A DNA stretch of 64,000 nucleotides from Megalobrama amblycephala (taxonomy: Eukaryota; Chordata; Actinopteri; Cypriniformes; Xenocyprididae), in the NCBI RefSeq assembly GCF_018812025.1, contig NC_063050.1, positions 8,681,539-8,745,538 on the forward strand. Direction: 5' to 3'. This document shows, one piece after another, positions 1 through 11,369 of the stretch (positions are counted from its first letter, which is position 1; each line of letters begins with the position of its first letter). The translations under genes and the position numbers were made by a program. A model generated the notes under the pieces. The model saw only the letters and a list, made by a program, of their open reading frames with translations, searched no databases and was not told the origin of the DNA.

Positions 1-226
1 GAAACATTTTCTTTCATAATAACCTCTGAACATCCAGAGCTCATGTGTGCCTAATGTTGCCTTTAAATGAGTTTCAACAGTGGAAAACTGCTAACAGTCG
101 TGATTTATTTTGATTTATCATTTTTTTACAGTGTTTTCAGTACTATAGACTGAAGTAGTTATTGTGTTTTTGAAGCTAAAGCTGACATGTTGTACTGTTG
201 TGTAAATGATTTAGTTTCCTGCAGTG
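1..226. other. Upstream flank of receptor copy 1
   Basis: AT-rich sequence before the first coding exon of copy 1. The acceptor CAG at 222-224 precedes the ATG at 227, so a non-coding 5' exon probably lies here or just outside the window. I could not recognise the promoter block that copies 2-4 share. Confidence 0.4.
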
Positions 227-3200
227 ATGTCACAGAAACCGGCTCCTTCTCTTCTTCTGCTGTTTCTGCTCATGATTCCAGGTGAGTCTCTCCTGTAAAT
301 GTGTGACTGATAATAACTCAATATTAGAAACAGAGATTGTGACTAATTAACTTGGTCCAGTTAGTCCTGCTGTTAGCCCTGGGGAAAAGATCAGCAGTAA
401 AATATCTACTAAAAATGTATTAAATGTATTTGTTGCATCCAAACAAAACTGTATTATTCAGTTATACATAATGCTAACTGCTGAAACTTCTAACATTTAG
501 TTCAGACTGTTTTTCATGTTTAGCGTTTACACTTCTGCTTCCTGTATTTCATCACCTTCTGTCTGTAGATTTTACACATGATAAGTGTAGTTCTTCATTT
601 ACATAAAAAGCAGTTTTGTAAAAGACAGTTTTCATTGATGGACATTTTCATTATTTTCTTGTCAATGTTGTGTTTCAGGAGTTTGTAGCCAGTGGAGTGG
701 CTGGGGTGTGAGTTACAGTCCTTCACACATCTGTGCACTAAAGGACTCATCAGTGATAATGAACTGCACTTATACATACCCTACTGGATACTGGATCAGG
801 AAAGTGTTCTGGACCAAAGGTGATGTGAAAGAGGATGGAGAGTTTATAGATCTGTCTGAGGACCCTGAATACAGTCAGAGGCTTCAGTATCTGGTAGATG
901 AACAGCAGAACTGCACCATGAGACTGAGTCATGTGACACTGAAGGATTCACACGAGTACTATTTCAGATTCATCACTGATAAATATCATGGTAAATGGAT
1001 TGGTAAACCAGGAGTGACTCTTACTGTCACAGGTGACTTTCATGAGGTTTCTCTCTTCTTCTGTGCATTATGTTGAATAATAATCAGTGTATGACAGCAG
1101 CACTAGATATAATGTGTGTGTTGTGTTCAGATCTTCAGGTGGAGTCTCCTGAGAGAGTGACAGAGGGAGATTCAGTCCGTCTGACATGTAAAAGCAGCTG
1201 CACTCTGACTGACAGAGCAACATTCATCTGGTACAGAAACTCACAGCCATTAACTGAGAGAAGAGACAGAAACAATGAACTCCTGCTGCAGTCAGTCAGA
1301 AGAGAGGATGCAGGCAGATATAGCTGTGCTGTACACGGACACAATCACATCTCTCCTGCTGTTCAGCTCAATGTCACGTGTGAGTACAGATTCATTTGTT
1401 CTTTTTTAAAACTGGAGATTGTGTTTGAATGAGATTATTCAAAGATTGATTTTTTTCTCTGTGTTAGACCCTCCCAGGAACGTCTCAGTCTCCATCATTC
1501 AGTCTGGTCAGATTTGGTCAGGAGATTCAGTGACTCTGATCTGCAGCAGTGATTCAAACCCTCCTGCTCTGAACTTCAGCTGGTTTAAGGAGAATGAAAG
1601 CTCAGCTGTTGGATCTGGACAGAGTTTCAGTGCACTACAGAGTGGACGCTTCTACTGTCAGGCTCACAATCAACATGGATCTCAGAGATCAGACGCTGTA
1701 ACTGTCACAGGTGAAGATCTTATTTTATCAACAGTTGTGTGGCTTTGAGAGTTAATCTGAACTCAAATTCTTCATCTTTCAGTGCATCATGGTCTTGGTT
1801 GGCATGTCTGGTTGGGGATCACAGTGGCATGTTTAGGATTCTTCATCATCGTCATCATCATCATTCTGTTTATAATGTGAGTCATTCTCAATTACAGTGA
1901 GTGTGTGCATGTGCAGTAATTCACTTTCAGATCAGTGCTGATAGAAATGCCTCATGTGATGTGATCAGTAGTTAGTCTTTAAAATGCAGTTAAAGTTTAT
2001 TGTCTGTTATTACAGGAGAAAACGAAGAGATGTTAAAACTGAAGACCTCACAGTGAAACAGGTAAATCATCCAGACTCAACATGTGAATAATCTCGTTGA
2101 ACAGGGCCATTCATAAAATACATATTAGTGGAATGATACAGTGGATCGAAAAACATTTATTATTGTTTAATGTCTTCTAGCTTGAGCATTTATAGAAGGT
2201 TTTGTCATGAGTGCAACAGTCAAACACATCCATCTAGCATGTGCTTACATATTTTACAGTGCATAAGGTCTGATTTATACTTGACATGTCTGCAAGTTTG
2301 CTTGACTGCACGTGGCAAAAATGACATCATCACGTCTTCGGCGGTGAAGTCTATGGGTGCTTCTCAATATCCCTCCTCGTTTCCTCGCTCCTCCATCCTC
2401 CATCCTATGACCTGGGAACCGATCGAGCTCAGCCATCTTGAAGGATATCTCAATTCTCGAATTGCACCGCGAGGAGGCGAGGAACGAGGAGTGAGGAGGC
2501 TTCCCGAGGAGTCATGATCGAGGATACACCGGTGCATCCTTTGCGGAAGTCTTTCTCATCGAGAAACCTGACGCACGCATAAATTCTCCTTCCCCTTCAT
2601 ATCTGTCACAATAATTTAAATGCATGCTTTAATGCATGCAGTTTAAATAAACTTTGCATCTCACATATTTCAATGCTTTATTAATATTTATTATATATTT
2701 TTTAAATAACCAAACTTTAACAACTTATAGGTAGATCCCTTGAGCGCTGCTGATGACGCTTTGAAGTGAGCAAGGATATATCATTTCACTTGATTAAATT
2801 CCTCCATCCTCGTGTCTTTTCCTTGTGTCCTTCCCTCGCATCCTGAAGGGGTGGAGCTAAGACGCGTGGAAAGGAAGCAAGGAAAGGAAACGTGGATGCA
2901 CAAATAAGAATTGAGAAGCACCCCTTATGTCACGTGTCTACCTTACATGTTCTCACTGCTGCTCCCTGATGGTTTAGAGAACAATTACTGAGTCGCCCCC
3001 TGTCGTTTCGAAGAATAGTACAACTATGAACACGTCAAGTATAAACGCCTCGTCTTTTTGGGGAGGAGCGCGCACAGTCAGCGGAGACTCACGGAGCCAG
3101 GCCAAAGTATAAATCAGACTTAATTTGTCATCTTTATTCTCAGGTTAGGTAAATCAGTCATATCTAACCTAAATTATAAGCGCTTTAATATACTCACAGT

Positions 3201-4292
3201 CAGACAGAAGACTTCTCCAGGGTTTATTTGGGCTCAGCATTATAAATCAATGCCCGGGAGGCAGATGCTGTTATAAAAATAAAAATAAATTTATTGATTA
3301 CAATTAGTTTGTCTAGCAGTATAAATGTTAGGGTTAGGATACGATTATTTTATAAGTTAAAGTACAAATATCAAAAGTTTATCAAAATTATTGACATCCT
3401 CAAATGAGGTCATTCAGACTGGGAACGCCCCTTTAAAAGGCCTGTTTCATGTGTTCTCCTCAGTTCTATGACTGGACGAATACTATAAAACATGCAAATA
3501 TTATATTCATTGTATTATAAAGAAAATACACATATAACTGCTACATGATTGCTCATATAAGGTCTTTCCAGGAAATAAACAAAATAATAGACCATTAGCT
3601 AAATATGCCAAACAACTAGACAGGTTGTATTCTTATGCATATTACATAACAATAGAAAACAATAAAAAAGTGGTACACTGAAATTGAAAAAACACTGTGT
3701 CAATAATAGATATTTTCTTCCGTTGCAGGACAATCTGTACTCTGACGTAACAGGGAGAGACGTTCATGTTTCTGAATCAGCTGATTGTGATGACGCTCAG
3801 TACGCCACTGTTACTTCCAGCAAACCCAGAAGAGACAGAAACGCTCCTGATCGCAGAGATACTGAGGAGATCCAGTACGCAACTGTACAACATCACAAAA
3901 ACAAACAGACCAAGAGATCAGAGGAGAACGAAAGCCAGTACGGCAATATCAGGATTCACCAGCCTGAATCTGCTGTGAGGTGAGAAGAACCAGCTTAAAG
4001 AGACACTTCACCCAAAATAAAACATTTGTCATCTACTCATCCGCATGTTACTTTATTGATTGTGATGAAAGGAGAATTTATAGTTCTTTAAATCTGGACA
4101 TTTTTCTTAACATTGTGTCCCACTGAGGTTTATGTAACGTGATATACAAGGTGTCTTTACTTTTAAAATGACTGTATCGTCATGTAATGTGATCATTGTG
4201 TCTGTTTTTCTTTATTTTATTTTATGTTCTTTAGGCGATCAAATGTTGAAACTGTGGAAGAGGCTTCTGTGATCTACAGCCGTGTCAAATGA
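227..4292 (+). CDS. CD22-like / Siglec-like Ig receptor, copy 1 (ITIM-bearing)
   Basis: Predicted type I leukocyte surface receptor of 449 aa. Exons are 227-281, 679-1032, 1131-1379, 1468-1710, 1783-1876, 2016-2061, 3729-3979 and 4235-4292; all introns are GT-AG and phases agree. Residues 1-18 form a signal peptide rich in Leu. Exon 2 is a Siglec-type V domain: B-strand Cys48, E-strand Cys97, the YYFRF motif with Arg115 at the position of the sialic-acid-binding Arg of Siglecs, and a downstream Trp. Exons 3 and 4 are C2-set domains. Exon 5 is an Ile-rich membrane segment, followed by basic RKRR. The tail has tyrosines 351 (LYSDV), 372 (QYATV), 397 (IQYATV), 418 (SQYGNI) and 445 (VIYSRV), several fitting the ITIM consensus, so an inhibitory role through SHP phosphatases is inferred. 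Intron 6 (1.67 kb) carries nested transposons. The tail exons differ from those of copies 2 and 3. Orthology to mammalian CD22 is not proven. Confidence 0.82.
2266..3122. mobile_element. Non-autonomous TIR DNA transposon in intron 6 of copy 1 (outer element)
   Basis: Inverted termini of about 17 bp are visible: GTCTGATTTATACTT at 2268-2282 and its complement at about 3105-3119, each flanked by TAA. No transposase ORF is present. The element is interrupted by a second TIR element at about 2355-2923. Family not assigned. Confidence 0.6.
2355..2923. mobile_element. TIR element nested in the outer transposon
   Basis: Termini GGGTGCTTCTCAAT (2355-2368) and ATTGAGAAGCACCC (from 2910) are exact inverted repeats. 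The interior is rich in CTCCTCG/CGAGGAG blocks and has no coding potential. A short TAT duplication may flank it (left ends CTAT, right continues TATG), but this is too short to be certain. Confidence 0.6.
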
Positions 4293-4683
4293 GTAACAGA
4301 GACCATCATGAAGACAAAGGCCTAAACAAATGATAATTAATGTTCTGGAAGTAGGGCTGTCAATGTAGCGTGTTCAGTTATTTATTATTCAATATTCAGG
4401 TAAATAATGACAGGAATGCAGTGAATATGATCTTTTACAAGATGAAGAAGACAAATGAAAGAGTCAAGAACCCACAACACAGTGTTTGATGAGACTAAAA
4501 AACGTTTGTGATGTCACTGGCTGGTAATTCGGTTTAAACTTTTGACTTCAATGTTTTCTGTGACCAAATTAAAAAAAAAAAAATCCATACCATTTTGACC
4601 AAATTCAAGCTTGAGAGTGGTTATTTCTGTGCAAGTGTGTTAAAAAATTTTGGTTTAATGAAAATACTAACATTTTACAGAGC
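4293..4683 (+). other. 3' UTR and flank of copy 1
   Basis: Non-coding sequence after the stop codon of copy 1. A variant poly(A) signal ATTAAA lies at 4568-4573, directly followed by an A-rich run. No other feature recognised. Confidence 0.4.
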
Positions 4684-4691
4684 CCCTAAAG

Positions 4692-6081
4692 CAGTGGCGA
4701 TTTCTTTCAGACTGCAAGGGAAGCTCGGCTTCCCTTATAATGTCACAAAATTAATGGTCAAATATGTACTATTGTATTAACATTTTATTGACTAAAAATG
4801 CGTTAGAAAACGTTCATCTCAAAGACGAGTTCGTTCAGAATCAGTTACATATAGCAGGTCGGCTGACTCGATTTCCTTCTCATACATTCCCGCAGCGTCA
4901 CAGTGCATTTCCCTATTGAAGCCCAGCGTCCATTGACTTCAATGGGGCTGCTTTGAACGTTTTTTTTCAGCGCTTCGAAACTAGACGGTCATTGGATAAA
5001 CGCTGCGAATATGTCCCGCCCATGGACGCTCAGCGTCTCTGGGGGTGAATGGGGAGTGGGCTGGCCCGGACTCCGAGCTTCTGCGTGATGATTGGAGGGT
5101 CTGTCGAAAGACTGCATCTCCTTTTGACTGACAGCGATTCTGTACTATAAGGAATCACTGAAGCTATTTGCGCTCAGTCCCATCGCGGATTTCTCAAGTT
5201 CAGTCGAAATAAAAACTGCTGCAACCTATTTCTTTGATATTTGCTTGGCGAAATTGCTTGATTTTCATCATACATTTCACACAATTATACACCACATTCC
5301 TTGTTTCAGTTTTACAGAGTTTAATATTTTTTTTTTAGATCGTTCATTCATTCATTCCTTCATTCATTCATTCATTCATATAACGTTAGTAGGCTAGGCT
5401 AGCGTCGTGGGTGAAACTGCGCACGATGGCAGACGGTGCTAATATTGTCGACCTGATTTTGGCGAAGCCATTTGAAAGTGTTCCTTACGAGGAAAAACTT
5501 AGAATTAAACAGCAGGGCAGATCAACACCTAAGATTGATTTAGTGCAAAAGATAGGGAAAAATAACAGGTCTTTTCAGCTCTCCTGGTATGACAAAGTTA
5601 GCTGGCTGACTGGAAGTGCTGTGACAAATAAAATGTACTGCTGGCCATGCCTCTTGATGAAACCATCTCACGGATGTGTTGTTTGGTCAAAGGTGGGGTT
5701 TGGAGATCTGTCTAACTTTGACAGGGCATATAAAAGACATGAAAAGAGCAATGAACAGTGCATGTGCAAGATTAAGTTGCATGGGCAGGATCAGGGTTGA
5801 GCATGCAATAAATGAAGGTGCTCGCATTCAAGTGGCTAAACATAATGAAATAGTCAAACAAAACAGGGCCTTCCTAAACCGTTTAAGCAGCCTAGCTCTG
5901 CTGGCCATTGAGAGGAAACTGGTCAAGTCACTTGAAAAGACTCCTAGTTGGTACGACAGGGTCACAGACCATTTTCTTGAAAAGGAACGTAGGGCAGAAT
6001 TTACTTTTAAATAAATAGACAATTTTATGATGTAGGCCGAAAATGAGCTTCCCCTCTCTGACAGACCAGTAGCCGCCACTG
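4692..6081 (+). mobile_element. hAT-type DNA transposon, internally deleted
   Basis: Termini CAGTGGCG (4692) and CGCCACTG (ending 6081) are inverted. The 8-bp direct repeat CCCTAAAG flanks the element at 4684-4691 and 6082-6089, the target-site duplication length of hAT elements. It encodes an N-terminal TTF/ZMYM1-like domain, but the hAT catalytic and dimerisation regions are absent, so it is non-autonomous. A (TTCA)n run lies at about 5341-5379. Confidence 0.8.
5426..6014 (+). pseudogene. hAT transposase remnant (TTF / ZMYM1-like N-terminal part), frameshifted
   Basis: One frame from ATG 5426 carries a compact domain with WYDK..WL and CWPC..., typical of the TTF-type zinc finger before hAT transposases and ZMYM1-like proteins. 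It ends in a stop near 5800. The alignable continuation (VEHAINEG... to RRAEFTFK) is in another frame from about 5795 to 6014. The DDE core that should follow is missing and the transposon end comes 67 bp later. Read as a broken transposase. Family assignment is from residue pattern only. Confidence 0.55.
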
Positions 6082-6089
6082 CCCTAAAG

Positions 6090-6442
6090 GGACAAGTGCT
6101 TTTGCTTTAATGCTTTTGCGTTCTCTCTTCCCCGGGAAATGTTTGTTAGCAGATGCAAAAGCTTTGAAATATAATGTTTCCTCCTATCTCATTCTGTTTC
6201 AATCACGTTCCTTTATGGGCTTCATATTAAGCAACATTATCTGAGAATTAATTTTGATCAGTGACGTATATTGAGACACTGTGTGTCGTACATGTGCTCT
6301 GATTCATTACGGGCTGGTGCTTATGTGTGGATTTTTCCTGTCCCACCCACCTCTACTGCCCACCACTTCATGATGCTATTCTTTTCACCAGTAAACTGAA
6401 AGCCAAAAAAAAAAAAAACCTCAAGAATTTCAAAATATAACA
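6090..6442. other. Gene-free spacer
   Basis: AT-rich sequence between the hAT element and the DIRS element, with a poly(A) run at about 6406-6418. No gene, RNA or repeat boundary recognised. Confidence 0.4.
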
Positions 6443-6487
6443 TCTCGGGTTACGAGTGTAACCCCTGTTCCCTGAGTAAGGGAACGA

Positions 6488-6643
6488 GACGCTACGTCAA
6501 TGACGTGATGGGAACCTTCTGCATTTTGTGTTCGTGAAGCACCTCTGTATCCAACCAATGAGAAGACGTGACGTCAGAGGCAGGTGACGTCACGGACCAG
6601 GAAACTATAAAGCATACCCAAAAACAGAGAACGCCAGCTTCTG
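6488..6643. repeat. DIRS inverted terminal repeat, left
   Basis: The segment is the near-exact reverse complement of 11214-11369. It includes two TGACGTCA-like palindromes and a CTATAAAG box. The left tip 6443-6487 is unique. Confidence 0.85.
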
Positions 6644-6691
6644 GAATATGTCTGAAGCAAGCGCTCCAGGTATGAAGGAGGTACGGCAACG

Positions 6692-6799
6692 CGACGTAGC
6701 GTCTCGTTCCCTTACTCAGGGAACAGGGGTTACACTTGTAACCCGAGACGTTCCCTTTCGTGGGAACTATCGACGCTACGTCAATGACGTGATGGGAAC
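6692..6799. repeat. DIRS internal complementary region
   Basis: The first half (to about 6751) is complementary to the left tip from 6443. The second half (from about 6752) is complementary to the right tip ending at 11391. It therefore holds the circle junction of the element. Confidence 0.8.
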
Positions 6800-6809
6800 G
6801 CTGTCCCAA

Positions 6810-7655
6810 CTATGCCGTATCTTCAAGTGCCTGGCTGCTATCTTGCAAGACCAAGGAACCTGGAGTAGAACTTATATTAAGATTATAAAATCTGATGAAA
6901 GTGTGCTGGGATGACCATCCAGCTGCACCACATATGTCGTCCAGTGACACTCCTGACAAAAGAGCTTTAGAAGCGGCCATACCTCTTGTGGAATGAGCTC
7001 TGATGGCTAAGGGACATGGCTGTCCCACTGCATTATATGCGAGTGAGATGGCCTCGACCACCCACTTGCTCATCCTCTGCTTGGATGCTGGGCCCCCCCT
7101 TCTAGGGGACCCTTAACATACAAATAGTTGATCTGTTTTTCTCCACAGGGCAGCTCTGTGGGTGTAGGCATCCAGGGCCCTCACAGGGCAAAGCAGATTA
7201 CGTTTTTCCTGATCCTGATTTTCAAATGGAGGAGGACAGAAAGCCTCCAGTATGATAGGACCTGGGACTCTAGTGGGGACCTTTGGCACATAGCCCGGTC
7301 TAGTATGTAAGAAAGCCTTGATCATACCAGGCGCAAATTCTAAACATGATGGAGCGACTGACAACGCTTGCAAATCACCAATCCTCTTCAAGGAAGAAAT
7401 TGCTAACAGAAAGACTGTTTTTAGTGTTAGAAATTTATCTGACACTTCTTCTATTGGCTCGAAGGGAGCCTCAGCTAACCCTCGGAGCACAATAGATAGG
7501 TCCCAGGTCGGAGTCTTTGTGCGCACCGAAGGCCTCAACCTCAGTGCACCACGGAGGAAGCGTATGACTAGGGGGTCTCAACCCACCGAGGAGCCCCCTA
7601 CAGGATTATGATAAGCCGAGATGGCTGCGATATATACCTTCAATGTTGAAGGGGT
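6810..7655 (-). pseudogene. DIRS tyrosine recombinase, frameshifted
   Basis: The minus-strand frame 7538-7113 holds the N-terminal part with the first catalytic arginine in KRIGDLQAL. It is preceded up to about 7655 by an alignable segment reading STLKVYIAA. The frame 7073-6810 holds the C-terminal HSTR motif, the GW box and the nucleophile region FYNLN, matching the R...HxxR...Y layout of DIRS recombinases. The two parts are separated by a frame change near 7080-7110, next to a run of seven C/G. The upstream end is cut at about 7656 by foreign DNA. Confidence 0.72.
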
Positions 7656-8990
7656 TAACACTCTGAGGTCTGAAAACGCGCCGGCGCGTTTTGCAGGTTT
7701 TTTTTCACATTGCAGCAAAACAGACTTAAAATACCCCGTCATTTTTTGTCATAGAGACATAAGTAATATATCAATTGAAACTATAGAATATCTTCTTTTA
7801 TTTGTATACACTCAGAGTAAAAACAAAATGTTGTGCTTTTTGTAAAATAAAGAAAACTAACATGATGCGTGATTTCTCCTCTCCCTCTGAACAAAGTCCA
7901 ATCTGATAGTTCTCATAAAATGAACTGTAACTTAGTGAATACTAATCACAGAAAAATTAAACTTATGTCTAAAAAAACGTTAAGATATCAGGTTTTAAAT
8001 CATGTAAGTCAAATCGAAAACAAACTGATGCAAAAACTTGTGAAAATGAGATCCAGGCAGTAAATAAAGTTGATGAAAAATTATTTATTCATTACAATTA
8101 AATTTAGCCTCACACGCAAACTTTAATCGATAATGAAAATACTTAATAAAACCAAAAGGTAAAATAACCATCATAAAGTATTAGTCAATAGTTAATAATA
8201 AAATTTAGAGTATTGTAAAATTTAGAGTATTATATCTAATAGATGAAGATCAAAGAGAGCAATAATTAAGACATTTGCAGATAAGAGACAAGAAGTAGAA
8301 GTCAAGGAGAGCAAAGGAGGGAAAAAGCTGAATTATCAACAACTCAGTCCATATTATACCATAAGCATACAGGGAAATTCCCAACCCACACAAACTGATG
8401 TTTTTGTTCTAAATTGATGTTTTTGTTCTAAAAGAAAAGGTTAATTTCACCCACTACGTCATCCACTGGTCCAGTGTCAAAAATAGTTGTTTTATCCCCC
8501 TTTGGGAATTTTGCAAATCTTACCCTTTTAAATGTCATCAGGAAAAATAACAGACATATTTTGATCAGATTTCAAATTCAAATGATTAATTCTGCAGGCG
8601 TCCAATGTCTAACCACAAACGTGTCAGCGTGACCTGTCACATTGGAACACTTGAAGAACAACTGAACATACATACATACTCTTAGATATAAAATAAAAAT
8701 AACCATAAGGGTACAATAACAAGTAAATACTTGAAAATATGATAAGAATTAATCTATAAAGTATGAGTACATAAATAAATGAAAGCAAAAGTAAAACTGA
8801 TAAATCATAAGCCATAAATGATTAAAAAATGAATATTAATAAAAATGCATGAATATGAATATTGACCATTTCGGATCCATCACAAACCTTCTGTGTTTAT
8901 GTAATCTGTATGAAAAGAGAGCCATGTCAGAAGTCCGTGATTCAGCTCATTATCTGCTATGCTAATGCGGCCACGCCCACAGAGCCAGCG
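7656..8990. other. AT-rich foreign segment inside the DIRS element
   Basis: No similarity to DIRS proteins in any frame. The left border is TTAACACTCTGAGG with a GC palindrome CGCGCCGGCGCG at about 7677. The composition is far more AT-rich than the surrounding element. It replaces the end of RNase H and the start of the recombinase. TTAA at the left border would fit a piggyBac-like insertion, but I found no matching right terminus. Confidence 0.4.
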
Positions 8991-9714
8991 CTATTCAGAC
9001 GCAAATTCAGAGGCTTTTTCCACATGACCAGAGCACGAAGGCATCGCCGCGTGACTTTGATCATACGAAAAGGATTTCCCCTCGGGGAAAACCCCTTGGT
9101 CCTGAGCCACCACTGTAAGGGTCTCATGTGCAGAAGGCCAATAGTAATAACGTTGGACGCAGCTGCCATCAGACCCAACAGTCTCTGAAACTGTTTTACA
9201 GTGAGTGACTGGCCTAACTTCACCCCGTTCACGGCCCCGAGAATGGAATTCACACGAGCAGGAGTCAATTGCGCCTGCATCGTGGTGGAATCCCAGATTA
9301 CACCCAGATAATTTGCAACCTGACTCGGGACCAAATGTTCGGGAGATGTTTCCATTCTTCCACATATTCTACTAAGGGAACCAGTCTCTCGAGACTGGTC
9401 TCTGGTGTTTTTTGAGCACTTGGCTCGTTCATCTGACACGGCGCACCGGCAGACAAACGAATCGAGCGCTGACCGACCCCCCTCGGAGGATCGGTGGAGA
9501 CCGCTGCTCCCTGACGCACACTGGGTGGCAGGGTTGGCAGAGCGGCCCCCTGAGGGTACCGGGGTAGGACGGGCGCCTGATATGACAATTGAATTACCCT
9601 GGAGGGGACTGCCCTCAAAGGTCCTGAGTGACTGGCGTCAGGACCTTTTCTTGGAAGCCTGTGCCGACCGCCCCAGTCCCCAAGCTTTCCGCGGGGGAGC
9701 CCGGGTGGCCACAC
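8990..9714 (-). pseudogene. DIRS reverse transcriptase / RNase H remnant
   Basis: The minus-strand frame 9439-8957 contains NYLGVIWDS, QRLLGLMAAAS and RPLQWWL, the segment linking RT and RNase H in DIRS elements. The adjoining frame 9714-9298 overlaps the end of gag. The palm with the catalytic aspartates is not found between gag and this segment, so the RT core is deleted. Homology fades at about 9010-8990. Confidence 0.65.
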
Positions 9715-11060
9715 TGGCTTTCTGCTGCGCCCTGTGTGCCGAGGAGCTGGCTATCGGCCGAGACTGCTCCCGCCCAGCAGCCTCGGGGGGATGAGAGCGA
9801 CGGGGGAGAAGCTTTTGAAACGCCGCTGACTGCTTGCGTGTCTCCTGGAAACTGTCGACGACAGATGTCACTGCGTCGCCGAACAGGCCACCAGGAGACA
9901 GCGGCGTGTCCATCAGGACGTTCTTATCCTTTTCCTTTATGTCGGATAAATTGAGCCAAAGGTGCCTCTCCGTGGCCACCAGGGCTGCCATAGAGCGGCC
10001 AATTGATTTGACCGTCTCCTTGGTGGCCCGGAGAGCTAGATCTGTCGCCTTCCTAAGCTCATGTATAGCTTCAAATGACGCTTCCCCGCTCTCATCTATT
10101 TCCCCCAGCAGGTCGGCTTGGTAAGCCTGCAAGATAGACATCGTATGCAGGCATGCCGCCGCCTGACCTGCCGCCGAATAAGCCTTGCCCACTAAGCTGG
10201 AGGTTGTTTTTAATGGCTTAGTGGGCAACGTCGGGGTCTTAAGGGACGACGCAGACTCGGGAGAGAGATAGCTGGCGAGCGTCTCTTCCACCCGAGGCAT
10301 CGCCCCATAGCCGTGGTGTTTCAGCCCCATGATGTTACTGTATAATGACCTTTGGGGGCTGTAAACATGGTATTGTACTGGTCTCTTCCACGACCTCGAC
10401 ACCTCGGTGTGGAGGTCGGGAAAGAACGGCAGACCCCGACGCTGGGGTAGTGACCGCGCTGGAAGAAATCTTTCATCGAGTTTGCTCTTAGGCTGAGTTT
10501 CACTTTTCTCTGCGGGCCAGCCTATGTTTAACTTTTCAACTGCCCTGGTCACTACCTCCAAAAGCTCCTCGTACGCTGGAGATGAGGATGGCGGTCCATC
10601 ATCTCCTTCTCCGGCACCCTCCACATCAACCTCCTCGGAGGAAGATATGTTGAGTGCCGGTATCTCTCTCCTGGGGGAAGAAACCGCAGCGTGTGCTTCC
10701 GCCACCAGAGGAGAGACACTGGGTCTAGCAGGTAAAGGGAGCGATAGGGCAGAGCCCGTCTCTCCCCCCTCTGCTAAATCCATTTGTGAACCCCACGAGT
10801 GCAGCCTTCGCTGTGCCTCAGCAGCAGCGGGACCGGACCCACGGGGAACACTCGCCGCGGCGCCCTCCTCAAAGAGCGCCCGGCGTGAACGCAGCACTCT
10901 GAGAGTGAGCCTCTCGCAATGTACACAGACAGCTCCCTCGAGAGCTGCCTGTGCATGCTCAACTCCCAGGCATTTTACACACATTTCATGTGTATCCCCG
11001 TCCGTAATGAAGCGCGGACAGGGAGGAGCACACTTTGTAAACTTTTGCTGCTTTTCCGCC

Positions 11061-11062
<2 letters not shown>
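9638..11062 (-). CDS. DIRS gag-like protein
   Basis: Open frame of 474 aa from ATG at 11062. It begins with a Cys/His-rich segment (CAPPCPRF, MCVKCLG, HA, CVHC) at residues 11-50. An acidic Ser/Glu stretch follows around residue 140-165. The C-terminal half has alpha-helical sequence with AYSAAGQAAA and ATDLALRATK, also seen in the second DIRS element of this window (51372-52740). Presumed nucleoprotein of the retrotransposon. It is the only long intact frame of this element. Confidence 0.7.

Positions 11063-11091
<29 letters not shown>
11063..11091. repeat. (TA)n microsatellite
   Basis: Alternating AT directly upstream of the DIRS gag start codon. Confidence 0.9.
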
Positions 11092-11094
<3 letters not shown>

Positions 11095-11213
11095 CTTATT
11101 TTGTGTTATGAAACTCTTGTCCTCGGACGAAGAGATCAGTGTGTGCAATGTGTGCAGGGACAAACAACAGTAAATAAGACAGACAAGATACAGATAGCGC
11201 TTGCTGAAGACAA

Positions 11214-11369
11214 CAGAAGCTGGCGTTCTCTGTTTTTGGGTATGCTTTATAGTTTCCTGGTCCGTGACGTCACCCACCTCTGACGTCACGTCTTCTCATT
11301 GGTTGGATACAGAGGTGCTTCACGAACACAAAATGCAGAAGGTTCCCATCACGTCATTGACGTAGCGTC
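11214..11369. repeat. DIRS inverted terminal repeat, right
   Basis: Reverse complement of 6488-6643. The unique right tip is 11370-11391, ending CGAAAGGGAAC. Confidence 0.85.

Noticed and set aside
2170..2517. Small gene of 115 aa
   Set aside because: The frame crosses two transposon borders inside an intron.
5341..5379. CATTCATT repeats as a possible CRISPR-like or regulatory array
   Set aside because: A simple tetranucleotide microsatellite without spacers.
10524..11111. Plus-strand open frame of 195 aa
   Set aside because: It lies opposite the DIRS gag and its end is coded by the TA repeat.
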